Part shown: one piece after another, positions 23,201 to 32,930 of the stretch
How the letters are laid out: every line of letters starts with the position of its first letter
Numbering within the stretch: position 1 is the first letter of the stretch
Translations under genes and position numbers: made by a program
Assembly (NCBI RefSeq): GCF_050908995.1
Contig: NC_135124.1
Location: forward strand, 4,402,001 to 4,466,000
From: Andrena cerasifolii
Taxonomy: Eukaryota; Arthropoda; Insecta; Hymenoptera; Andrenidae
DNA length: 64,000 nucleotides
Direction: 5' to 3'
Notes under the pieces: model-generated
What the model saw: the letters and a program-made list of their open reading frames with translations, nothing else
Told to the model about the DNA's origin: nothing
Database searches by the model: none

Positions 23201-25450
23201 GAATGTTAATAGGAGACACTTCGGTGCACCTAACCCAGACCTTGTTAGGACTGGCAGGCAAATTGGTACTAGTCATCCCTCCCTGAACCAATGTGATGTA
23301 GTTAACAGTTCGGGGGAGATGATGTTGTGGGATGTTTAGTGGGAAAAGTAAGTGCTGGCTTGGCATGGATTAGATGTGTACAGTAGACCACCGTCTGACG
23401 CGCTCTCGTATTACACGGACTCGTATAGCGCAACGGAAAAGTTGCGGCAATGCTCGTATAATGCGGTGAAGCAGCTGCGTATAACACGGCAAATAAATTT
23501 AGAATTCTAACCAATCTCCATTTGTAAGATAACAGGTTTCCATGCAATCGCTTGTTTTCTAACGACAAAATGATTAACACTGTGACTAGCGTAGGTGTTT
23601 GAACATTGCTCCTTCAAGGACAATATATTCACAAGACGATACCGTTGAAATTTACTTTTGGATAGCTCCGACAGTGAATACATTTCAACAATATTCCAGG
23701 AAGGAACTTCCTTAATTTCAATTTTTGTTCGGTTTTCAAATGGAATAAAATATATTCTACTGTTATAACTTTAAAGATACATATCTCAAGATTTTATATC
23801 TCTTAAAATAAATCCCTACATCTTTTATCAATATGTGCTTTTACATAATCCATGATTCATATAACACGTAACGCACCCCGCGCGTTACACGAGGGTCTAC
23901 TGTACTTAGCTTGGATTTGCAATCTGTTTTGGTGCATCTTCGCATAACTGTAATAATCGTTCGTGATACTGGAGCAACGTAGTAGCATTTCGGGAACCAT
24001 TTTAAAAGGATAAGCTTGTAGGGCGTAACCACTCTGAACACCCTTGAAGTTCAGTTTAAATTTCCCCCTTTGAACTGCAGGTAACTTAGGTGTCTTTGAG
24101 CGTTTGAGTACCACTGTAAGTCGTTATTAAAATTGTTATTGTTTTATATTACCGTCTGTTTGTTTTCAGATTTATTGTTGTTAGAAGAGTGTTTCTTCTG
24201 ATGGGACTACTGTATATGATGCGAAGCGTTACAATGTATGTGACGGTACTACCGGTAGCCAGTAAAACATATTTCTGCAGCCCGAAAGCAAACCACACGA
24301 GTCCGCTTCTTATTACGAAAAGGGTTCTGCAGCTCATCTCGGGCTTCGGCTTGTCTATAAACGGCAAGCACACTTATTGCGGGGACTACATTTACAGCGG
24401 TCATACGGTCGTGCTTGTACTTAGTTACCTGATTATTAAGGAGTGTACGTATTCCTTTCACGTGATATTTACAATACTCCTTACATTTAAGCGCGCGATC
24501 TGTGCCTGAGAAATCTATAGAAAGATAAAGAAAAGAATTCCCAAAATGTAGATTCTCCAAGAAGATGTCAGCCGATTCATTGGGTGGCAGGCATTGCTGT
24601 CCTCGTTGGGGTAATTATGGTCCTGTTGGCTCATGGTCACTACACTGTAGATGTCCTCATAGCGTACTATGTAACCACACGCTTATGGTATATTTATCAT
24701 ACGTTAGCTAATAATTCGCACCTTAAGGTAAGTCCCATTATTTCTTTATTTGATGTCTCTGTGTAAGAGTTAATAACCGGGATTGAAAGCAACTATAATA
24801 TCGGCTTCAGTTTTTGAATTATTCATCACGGCTCTTTTCAAACGTTTATTCGAAACTGCGATTCTTCACAGCTGCTTTGCGACATAACTTTATATAACAG
24901 TTCGAAGCGGTTGTTTCTAGAAGAGTTTCAATCTCTGGTTGACGGTATCATAAAATTCATTTTAAAAAAATCGTCAGTTTTTAGAAACAGATAGGCCCGG
25001 CTCGAAACATAGGCGAGCTTTCCAAATCGCGCCCTTTATTTATAATACATTTGTGTTGAGTTGTTTTACGACTTTACTCTGAATTTTTATTCGTAGCTTA
25101 GAACATTTATAGTACCACTTGTAATGATTCATTTAAATCTTTATTTTAAAAAATGCCAACAATGAAAGGACCATTTTGCGCCCCTTGCCAACTTTACGCC
25201 TTAGGCAGCTGGCTGATTTTATCTGCAGGGACGAGCCGGGCCTGGAAACAGAGTTAAATTGTCATATTAAAGGAAATGTTGAAATTATTTGCAGCAATAC
25301 GAACCAAACAACTTTCTGACTCGACTCTGGTGGTTTCCTATTTTTAAATATTTCGAGACAAACGTGGGCGGAACGGTGCCGCGACAATACAATTGGCCTT
25401 TACCCTGGCCTCGACGATTCCTCGCCAAACACCCTAATCGGGACAGTTAA
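16907..25450 (+). CDS. SMS: Sphingomyelin synthase (phosphatidylcholine:ceramide cholinephosphotransferase), whole gene, 5 coding exons
   Basis: Known family role: moves phosphocholine from phosphatidylcholine to ceramide, giving sphingomyelin and diacylglycerol, in Golgi or plasma membranes. Exons 16907-17282, 22141-22351, 24170-24444, 24552-24727 and 25295-25450 join in frame to 1194 nt, 397 aa. Seen in the product: a hydrophilic cytosolic N-terminus (1-125) without a SAM domain, so SMS1/2-like in shape rather than SMSr; first membrane segment about 126-144; D1 motif PLPD (156-159); D2 block RRVFLLMGLLYMMRSVTMYV with TVLP following (201-224); D3 CGDYIYSGHTV (266-276); D4 HYTVDVLIAYYVTTRLW (from 317). 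The expected catalytic triad is H274, H317 and D321, all present. The C-terminus reads RLWWFPIFKYFE, as in vertebrate SMS. Every intron is GT-AG. The start lies just after a likely 5'UTR acceptor (tttgcag, ending 16905); an upstream in-frame ATG at 16823 is less likely. Substrate choice (choline or ethanolamine) cannot be read from sequence. Confidence 0.93.
17571..17657. mobile_element. Tiny hairpin MITE (87 bp) in SMS intron 1
   Basis: Perfect 14-bp inverted ends CCCTAGTAGCATTT and AAATGCTACTAGGG, with GGTTGGC and GCCAACA also in inverted register. Confidence 0.6.
18420..18533. mobile_element. Hairpin MITE, family AAGGTCTGCGCACA, copy 1 (SMS intron 1)
   Basis: Arms AAGGTCTGCGCACACATATC and AGTTCCGTG pair with the inverted right side, with some mismatches. 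It shares GTCTCTTCTTACCACTGGCA with the copy at 18769. Confidence 0.6.
18769..18914. mobile_element. Hairpin MITE, family AAGGTCTGCGCACA, copy 2, almost perfect palindrome
   Basis: Arms of about 68 bp with about one mismatch, beginning AAGGTCTGCGCACA, loop around 18838-18846. The flanks both read CTTTA. Confidence 0.75.
19505..20215. mobile_element. TTAA-flanked long palindrome, TIR GGGGGTAGGTTACCCTCGA
   Basis: TTAA at 19501-19504 and 20216-20219. Arms of about 330 bp are near-identical inverted copies. Each arm contains the same 70-codon open frame, a mirror effect. It lies in SMS intron 1. Confidence 0.85.
20742..21151. mobile_element. Palindromic MITE, family CAAGGGAACATCC, copy 2
   Basis: Begins CAAGGGAACATCCTGAATCC and ends GGATCTTCCCTTG inverted (one mismatch). 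Interior TTCACGAGTTATAACAGAA and its inverted partner are shared with 238-544. Confidence 0.7.
22141..22351 (+). CDS. SMS: SMS coding exon 2 (TM1 and D1 motif)
   Basis: The acceptor is tatgttgcag|CA. It encodes AFLFMVVNFILTTTSLAMV, then HERVP and the D1 motif PLPD, followed by a second hydrophobic segment. The donor is CATAG|GTGCGT (phase 2). Length is 211 nt. It lies 4.9 kb from exon 1; the intron is filled with transposon remnants. Confidence 0.92.
22746..23088. mobile_element. hAT-type MITE, TIR CAGTGGCGGATTTA, duplication GGAGATAG
   Basis: GGAGATAG is exact at 22738-22745 and 23089-23096. The ends are CAGTGGCGGATTTA and TAAATCCGCCACTG. Inside, a GGGGCCCATTTTTCG.GAAAATGA unit occurs twice (22790 and 22930). 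It lies in SMS intron 2. Confidence 0.85.
24170..24444 (+). CDS. SMS: SMS coding exon 3 (D2 and D3 motifs, first catalytic His)
   Basis: The acceptor is gtttgttttcag|A. The exon contains D2 (residues 201-224), CSPK, LISGFGLSI and D3 CGDYIYSGHTV with H274. The donor GAGT|GTACGT (phase 1) was chosen because the joined codon T|AT gives the family sequence KEYSPRR. Confidence 0.93.
24552..24727 (+). CDS. SMS: SMS coding exon 4 (D4 motif, second His and Asp)
   Basis: The acceptor is aaaatgtag|AT. The exon encodes SPRRCQPIHWVAG, a hydrophobic segment, then HGHYTVDVLIAYYVTTRLW with H317 and D321. The donor is AAG|GTAAGT (phase 0). The preceding intron is only 107 bp. Confidence 0.93.
25295..25450 (+). 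CDS. SMS: SMS coding exon 5 and stop
   Basis: The acceptor is aattatttgcag|CAA. It encodes 51 residues, including RLWWFPIFKYFETNVGG and WPLPWPRRFL, and ends in TAA at 25448-25450. The cytosolic tail matches the family in length and tryptophan spacing. A TA/TG microsatellite begins 60 bp after the stop. Confidence 0.92.
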   Translation, partial: QYEPNNFLTRLWWFPIFKYFETNVGGTVPRQYNWPLPWPRRFLAKHPNRDS

Positions 25451-25509
25451 TGTCTGTCTTAATTTCATGACAGAGGCTGTCAAACAACGGTGTAACATTT
25501 GTTGGTGTT

Positions 25510-25608
25510 TGTATATATATGTATATATGTATATATATGTGTGTATGTATGTATGTATGTATATATATATACAAATATATATATATGTATATAAACATAT
25601 ATGTATAC
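25510..25608. repeat. TA/TG microsatellite
   Basis: Runs of TATATG and TATG units, 60 bp after the SMS stop. Confidence 0.9.
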
Positions 25609-26953
25609 GTGCTAGGCTTACAGTTTGGAGTTAAGGCTTTCCTAGAAAGTGGTATGAAAGATATGCGTAAAGTTTTGCCAAGCGTTGTTTCAAGACTTGA
25701 CGAAAGTTTTTGCAGTGTTCACTTCTTTGAAACTATAACGTGAGCGATAAGTGGAAAAAAGTGCTTGTACTATTATGATCATTATCGTCCAATCGCGAAA
25801 CCTATTTTTCCTTGATTTTGATATGACTTATACATTATAGTAAGTGATAGGTAATGATAGATCGAAATTAGCCTCACAAAGAATTCATTTGAAGCGAGGT
25901 ACCCGAGAGTTACCAACAAATTAGTGTATAAAACAAATGTTAGATATCTCTATTTTCAGATACTTCGAATGTGAAATACTTAGATGTAAATTGCGCTATA
26001 CAGCTATTCGATGGAACGTGAAATACGATACTTTCTTGTTAACATAGACTAGATAAAGGAAACGAATTCCTTTATAACTCTCGCCTGAACAACGACACGA
26101 TTGGAAAATTAATAGCATCGCTGTAACGAACACATCATTTCCTTTGCCGCGCGCCATCTTCTGGCTAACCTGTAAACGCGTTCTAACCTTAACACTTTGT
26201 ACGCCGGCAAGACTTCGACTGTTCGAAACGCGCGAATGCCGGCGGTAGTATTACCTTCTTCTGAGGAGTGAAAATTTGACAGAAAATGCATTAACGACTT
26301 TCAATATTTTCGCATAACAAGATGTACTATATTTTTATTAAACATTTGCCATATATTCGCTGCACAGAGAGTGGCACTGAATCCCTTGTACCGACTACGC
26401 AAGTAAAGAAGGAGCCGGCCCTTCTAGGCGCGATGCGCATGGTTGATACATACTGCATTCCACTTTAGAGTAGACTCGTACCGCGCAGGGATATACTGTT
26501 GTTTGGTAGGAAACCGGCAGGGAGATTGCTGCGACCAATCGCGAAAGTGTCACGACCTATCGCGTGTGTCAGATCCGTGGGAGCTGCGCAGATCGGTCGC
26601 AAATCGGTAGTGGCGTGAGTCTACTCTTATATGGAATGGAGAATAGGCGGCGTCTAGTAGGGACCGGCCCTTTCACTGCGTCTGTTATGTGATCGGTCCG
26701 AGGGATTCAGATTCACTCGGTGTACATACAAAAATTACAAAGCAAACATAACAGTATCTAATATTTCTGGCATGTATGGTATCTTTCAAAGCGCAGTCCA
26801 AGATGCTGATCATCTTTCAGCCTGTTCTTTCTTTTTTTTTATACACAAATTGTATTTGGTTGCTACGAGGGCAAACTTTAATGCCAAAAGAAAGCGAAAA
26901 GTGATAAGAAATGTCTATAAACGGAGGAAGCAAGTGTGTACGTGGTACAGACA

Positions 26954-27420
26954 TGTCTCGAAATAAGGTGATCACTATCCCTTCCACTTCTGTTGTTGCC
27001 ACGGCGAATGAGACAGACTGCGTATGAACGAGACGGATGGGCGCTCAGTCTACGTCACTCATTCGCAGTCTCTCTCATTCTACGCGATAAGGCAATAAAC
27101 GCAAGCAGAATAGACTCCCTCTCTCCAAAGAAGGTGACGTGCGATCCCGAACCGACAAATCTGAACGTACTTAGTGCATATATGTCTCGAAATAAGGTGA
27201 TCACTATCTCCTTCACTGCTTCTGTTGTTGAAGCGGCGAATGCGAGGGACTGCGAATGAGCGAGAGGGACTGGGTGCCATCATATTTCATCGCCAGACGT
27301 CTCAGCTACGCCGTGCGTTCTTTACAGGCTGCCGCCGCTTCAAGTCCTCGCTCATTCGCAGTCCCTCCAATTCTACCCGACAAGGCGACAAAGGCAAGCT
27401 GAAAATACTCTCTGTCTCGG
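26954..27420. repeat. Duplicated palindromic block
   Basis: GTCTCGAAATAAGGTGATCA and the following 65 bp occur at 26954 and again at 27183. CATTCGCAGTC and the following about 60 bp occur at 27060 and 27352. The two modules are also inverted relative to one another (GACTGCGAATGAGCGAG against CTCGCTCATTCGCAGTC). Confidence 0.65.
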
Positions 27421-30400
27421 TTCGGTCCCAAGCCGTCAGCTTCTTTGGGGCAAATCTGTAATAGCGAAAACTCGTCGTACAGCGTGACCGGCATACAATG
27501 TGTTAATCGACTTCCAATATTAAGACGATGCCGTTCTTTATACTTATTACATGACAGCCTGCCTTATTCCGATGAAAGCTCGTCGTATGAATTATATTGA
27601 AACGTTTATATTGAAATTGGTCAATTACCGTTCATTGCCGGGAATTTAAACTCGCGGATCTTCGTAGTTCCGGCTGGCCAGGCCGCGCCAAAGCCGACCC
27701 TCCGTCTTCCGCTTTTCCGACATCTGTCTCATGGGTACTATGGAGGCCTCGATCCCACACACTAAATTTCTAACCTAGAACAACACGCTAGGTGTTCAAA
27801 TTTTAAGCGTCCTGCGCCGTAAGAAGCAAGACATTTACGCGATGCATCATGGAATTCGTGATTCCTCGGAATAAGGATGCCTTTACACTTTACGTACACC
27901 AAATGTTGTCACGCATACTCACAGATGGAATTGCAAATCATGCGAAGAACCTTGTAACATGTCTCCAACGAAACCTCATCTTGATATAAGGTTGCACAAT
28001 AAAAAGTGTTCTACAATCGTAGATTCTTCGCGCGATTTTTTCTTCCATCGGTATAATATTTCGCCATCTCGCAATAATAAATCCTTGCGATTCTTGCCCA
28101 GCCCTATTATAAGAGCACCTTTCAGTTTCATTGTCATCGTTCTCTGAGATATTAGCACAAACGCTTGGAATCCTTGCGTTCGGCGGCTCTACGTCGGCGC
28201 GCGTAGGATCATTTAGTGAATCTCAGTTTCTCGTGACGGGAGGCAGGTAACAGGTGTAGAACGACGAAAGGGATTGAAGCAGTTGAACCATTACCTTGTA
28301 AAATCTGTGCATAGTTTAAGCAACGTTAACAGCGATTTGTTGTCTTCTGCACGCACGATTTATTGTTAACACTCGTGCAGAACTCTCGTTATTCGTTGTG
28401 CGAGTTATCCACGTTCGATAGACGTCCTGTTTAGCATTCCTATCGATGCAAGTTACATAAATAAAAGTTGAGATCGCCAAAAGGAACGTCAGTGGTTACA
28501 CATTTCGTTCTAGATGTCTTTTCGGCTCGGTTGAATGTATTTGACAGCCGTGCGGTGAGAAGCGAAACGAAGCCTTTATGATAGCGAATGAAAGGCAGAG
28601 AGCGCGACGAATGCAGTGGACTCTGGTGGGCGCTTGCTGCAGGCAAATCCTTTCCATTTTCTTCCTTCCGCGATGGTACGGAAAGAAATCATTGTGCAAG
28701 GTGCTCGTCGGCGAGCTATGAAACGAGACAAACGATCGTAAGAGGATTTATACGACGTGCCCAATTACGGCCACTGACATTTCTTTTTAACCCTCTATGG
28801 ACTATTTTCATTGTCTAAATTGAAACGAGTATGTAAAATCTGAGTTCTCTCATGTTTCTTCAATTTATTGTGAATTCTCGAGAAACTACCGTGGAAGGGC
28901 AGTCCGGTACTTCTTCAAATTGTTATAGCGACCTAAACCAATATGGCGTGACAGTGTGCATGTCGAAGACACGCTGGACTATAGAGGGTTAATACTTATA
29001 GATGCGTGTAACGAATATATTTTAATAAGATTAAATGTGGCTCGTAGCGATTCTTAAGCGGTGGAGCACTCGACGTGTGAAACGGGATCGTTCAAGTATA
29101 TTTTTAAATGTGTGCGTACGTATAATATAGGCCCACTGAATCGATTCGGGCGTGTAATAGAGACCATGTAGCAGATACTATTATTGTTCGAAGAAAAATT
29201 ACAAGAGCGTTCCGGCAACACACCCGAACGTTTATGTGTACTTGCAATATCATTATTGTTCCTTCGAGCGGATGTGTGCTTTGGACATCTTACGCGTATA
29301 AAAAGAGATCGTCTCCAACTTGTCGGGTTGTGTTGAGAATGATGTCGGCGCTAATTGTAGGAATAACCGCCACGATCTGCCAGAAAAAGATATTCATAAA
29401 AGTGTCGAGCTCGAAGCAAAGCGTACCGTACTGTACGAGCGTATTGATGCCCGCGTTCATGTGTGTGCGCGCGCCGCGGGGAACATTACCTACACGCACA
29501 CGAAAAGGGGAGGGTATACTTCTTGCTAACGGACGAGTCTCGTTAATATTTACAAAAAACCGAGAGGCAAAAAGGTAGAGAAGAAATTTGTATCATTATA
29601 TTAAAAGGAAGAACGGTGGGGGAAAGGGGAAGGGAGCGAGAGCAACAAGAATGAAGGCTGCGACACATGCACGAGCGCGACATATTCTGTATGTGTGTTT
29701 ATATGTATATACATATATATATATCTATATTTTTACGTGTAGATATTTTTTGGTAACTTGTTACAATAATCCTATTAGACCAGCTAAGTATATGCATACA
29801 CTAAATACAAGAATAGCTGAAGAAGAGAACCTTTCGTCGTCCACGAATACGTTCGCCAAAGTGAAGATAAAAAAAACAGGAGTATTTCGTTACCGTTTCA
29901 ATGAGACATATATATATATGTACATATACAGTTATTCGGTTGCCCGAAGATTCGCGATGCGCGGTTTTCTTCTATGCCTGTGTACAATTTTATTGTTTGC
30001 ATCAACGACTGGTTGACACGCATGCAACTTGGCTTCTTTTAATTCGTACGTCCTATACGTAACGAGCCTTTATGATTATTTTCTCGACGGGGTACGTGGA
30101 TATTGAATCAAACACCGTTACAATAAAGATGAGAACGAGTTGTATCTGAACTTTACTTTATACTTCTATATTTATAATATTTATTACGTTTTTTCATATG
30201 TTGATGTAATAAAATTTAGGTGATACATTGCTACAGCCATTTTTGCATCTCAGATCTTACGGTAAATATACATTGAGCATTTATTCACGTCTTATATGTT
30301 ATGTGCGATACCAATGAATGCGTCGATCCTTCTTTCCGTGGTATATAAAGGAATGCGAGTACAGTTCAAGCTCTGTTGTCTGATGTCTGTTCCTATTTTT

Positions 30401-31550
30401 TTTTTATTTGGTACGACCATCGGCGAGTTTAGGTCTCTTCGGCGATGGTATACCTCGTTGGTATCTTCGATGAGATTGATTTTGGAGAGTCCTCATGTTC
30501 TCGTCTATTATACGCTTAAATAGATTGTACGCTGCGTAATGTGTGCCTGCTCTGAAGTTTGAGGTGTTTGCCAGGTAAGTCAGATACATAAACTTATGCT
30601 AAAGGCGGCTCCACATATTCGATATTCGCCGAATGTCTGATATTCACCGCTTTCTAGACTATTTGTCAAGCTGTTTGCCGAATACCAAGCATATGTCGAC
30701 ACACATGTGCCTGTTTGCCGAAGCTTACTGTTTAGAAGCTGCTATTCGTTATTCACCGAATGTTAGCGTTAAGCACCGGCTTTGCTTCCAGTAACAATCA
30801 TCCAACACCCAGTGATGTTTATTTTGTATAGACCTGTAAAAGATTCTGTGGCACATTTTCAGAATCATTGCATTTGTGCAATCGTTCCGCGCCTTTTAAG
30901 TTTAACTGATTCGGCCACTTATTCATAATTAATTGCAAGCTGATATTTATTCTAATTTATTGAAATATGCTTGGTATATATTGCTGAACGTGTTACATCT
31001 CAGAAAGCATTTTGTAATGTTCACTAGGGCTACTATTTCAGAAGTGAACATTAAAAAATTTAAGCGCAATAAGCCAGAATTTATACAGCGTACTGTTATG
31101 TTCAACATGTAAAGTAATGATCACCTGTGTCGCACATAAGACTGCCGTTTGGGTGATTGAAAGAATAAAAATTTACTTCTAAAAAACGTATCCGGTTCTT
31201 CAACCTAACATGGACCATCTGCATCGTCATGATTTTGAAAAATAAAAAAACTATTAACGGTATATAAATAATGTATTTTATTTTGACCATGTCTTAAAAA
31301 TGATTGAGAATTTAAATGTAATAGTTTATCCCCATAAAAAACTTCGAAAAAGTAAAAAAATTACGCCAAGTACATGAAAAAGTCGAGGACGAAAAAGAGT
31401 TTATTATCCAATAAAAAGAGTTTATTATCAAATATGTTATGTTTTATTGTTTTCCTGTGTTTTAAGCAGGATGGCGTTTCAAGCTTATTTTTGCTTATAT
31501 TCCCCAACGAACTATAGTCCCATTTTTCCCCCTCCTCTCTCCTTCGGGTC

Positions 31551-31676
31551 CCAGCAGCAGCAGCGCCACCGGGAGAAAGGTGGGCTCCCATCTTTCTCCA
31601 GTACACCGCCCCGTGATGCTTAACTTCAGTGATCTAACGACAACCGGTGTTTTCCAGCACGGCTACGGCCGCTGGT
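31551..31676 (-). ncRNA. 5S rRNA-like sequence (pseudogene, divergent variant or 5S-derived SINE head)
   Basis: Read on the minus strand, it follows insect 5S rRNA along most of its length: ACCAGCGGCC at the 5' end, then ACCGGTTGTCGTTAGATCAC, TGAAGTTAAGCATCACGGGG and AGATGGGAGCCC, equivalent to the conserved 5S blocks including the internal promoter. The terminal stem still pairs: CCAGCGGC (31675-31668) with GCTGCTGG (31558-31551), one G-U pair included. Length is about 125 nt against about 120 nt for 5S. There is no T-run terminator directly after it. The alignment was made by eye from memory of 5S; a functional gene is less likely than a 5S-derived repeat. Confidence 0.5.
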
Positions 31677-31705
31677 TTATTATCAAATAAATCACAAAAA
31701 TTGAG

Positions 31706-31817
31706 AGTTTAAGGACGGTATTCACAGTCGCTACTTATTCGGCATCCTCTACTACTCTAGTAGACTAGTAAAGGATGCGGAATGCTTGAGATGATTTTAC
31801 CGATGAGTACCGCCCTA
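31706..31817. mobile_element. Small inverted-repeat element (TTTAAGGACGGTATTCA)
   Basis: The left end TTTAAGGACGGTATTCA and inverted right end TTTAGGGCGGTACTCA differ at three positions. About 112 bp, directly beside the 5S-like sequence. Confidence 0.5.
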
Positions 31818-32860
31818 AATGTAATAGGTTATCAATATCAACGTTTGTTGTTTGTGTGTCGTCATCCTATAAGCGCAGCTTGAAATTGTAAATTAACACT
31901 TTAGACGCTTCTTTTCCACGTAACTTAAACTACTTACATGGATTTATTATTTTTAATGAAATATTTTCCATTGCCAAGTAATTGAAAGTTGTAATAAAAT
32001 GTGAAACAATAAACGCATTAGGGTTCTTTCTATTATCCATCGAATGAAAATATCATTTCGCGTTATTTTGAATGACCGGTGAATCGATATTAATGTCGAC
32101 TGTCATTCCATTTCATATTTACATTTACCCCGACAACGATGAAGCTATATTTTGGATGTAACTAAGAAAAATTTTCAAGTAAAAGAATTTTAACTTTCAT
32201 AAATTCACCGTGAATTCCTAAAAACAAGAAAAATGTTTCGAAATTCATGTTAAACTTCATACTACTTCAAATTTAAACAGGTAAGTAGGTATTTGTATAT
32301 TATCATTAAATTTTTAATTGGTTAAGTAAAAGTTGAACAATGATTTCACCAGCATTTTTCTATCACTAGTTTTTCAGTTATCTTTTATTACATATTGGTT
32401 TAAAAAGTAAATGTATGAATTTCATTTTTCAACTTATTAAAGAAGATTAAGCACTAAATTATTTTTGACATAATCAGATTGTCTTTTTATTAAATAATCA
32501 TACTTCCATCTGATACTTATTACTAGCTTTTAGTGTCATTGAAGGGCCAATTTTATAAATCCTGAAATTAAGTTTAAATCATAATGCTACAAATTTCAAA
32601 GAAAACTGAGACTACTCTGTTCCACTGGCCCAACCGGGAAAGAAAGAAGGGGCTTTGTAAAAAGAAAAGACAACTGGATTTTATTCTTTAAATACATTTT
32701 CATAATCACATGGAGAATTTTATTGAATTTGCATTAAATGAAATGGCATTGAATAAATTTTTCTTAAAAATATTTCTATCTGTTCAACTCGGCTCCCCCC
32801 AAAATTAAATCCCGAGTGCGCCACTGCTTTGTTCTGTAAATAAAGACTAACACTGTTTCT

Positions 32861-32870
32861 ATCTGCACAG
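32861..32870 (+). promoter_or_regulatory. Likely 3' splice site in the 5'UTR of the seven-repeat gene
   Basis: A pyrimidine-rich stretch, ctgtttctatctgcacag, ends at 32870, 60 bp before the start codon at 32931. It is a plausible acceptor for a non-coding first exon, so the gene may not be strictly intronless. No donor could be assigned. Confidence 0.35.
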
Positions 32871-32930
32871 GTATATAATACCGTCAGACCTATTTACACG
32901 TTTTATAATAAAATAACATAGGTCCAGAAC

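Larger units (their letters stand above)
25451..31550. other. Non-coding stretch downstream of SMS
   Basis: No ORF here looks like a gene. The first part is probably SMS 3'UTR of unknown length; a clear AATAAA lies at 30122-30127 on the plus strand but nothing ties it to SMS. The stretch holds a TA/TG microsatellite (25510-25608), a duplicated palindromic block (26954-27420), GC-richer DNA around 28.2-28.8 kb, and AT-rich filler. Confidence 0.5.

Noticed and set aside
32600..32830. Possible hAT element ending GCGCCACTG just upstream of the seven-repeat gene
   Set aside because: Only one end is recognisable (near 32827) and no partner end or duplication was found, so it is not listed as a feature.
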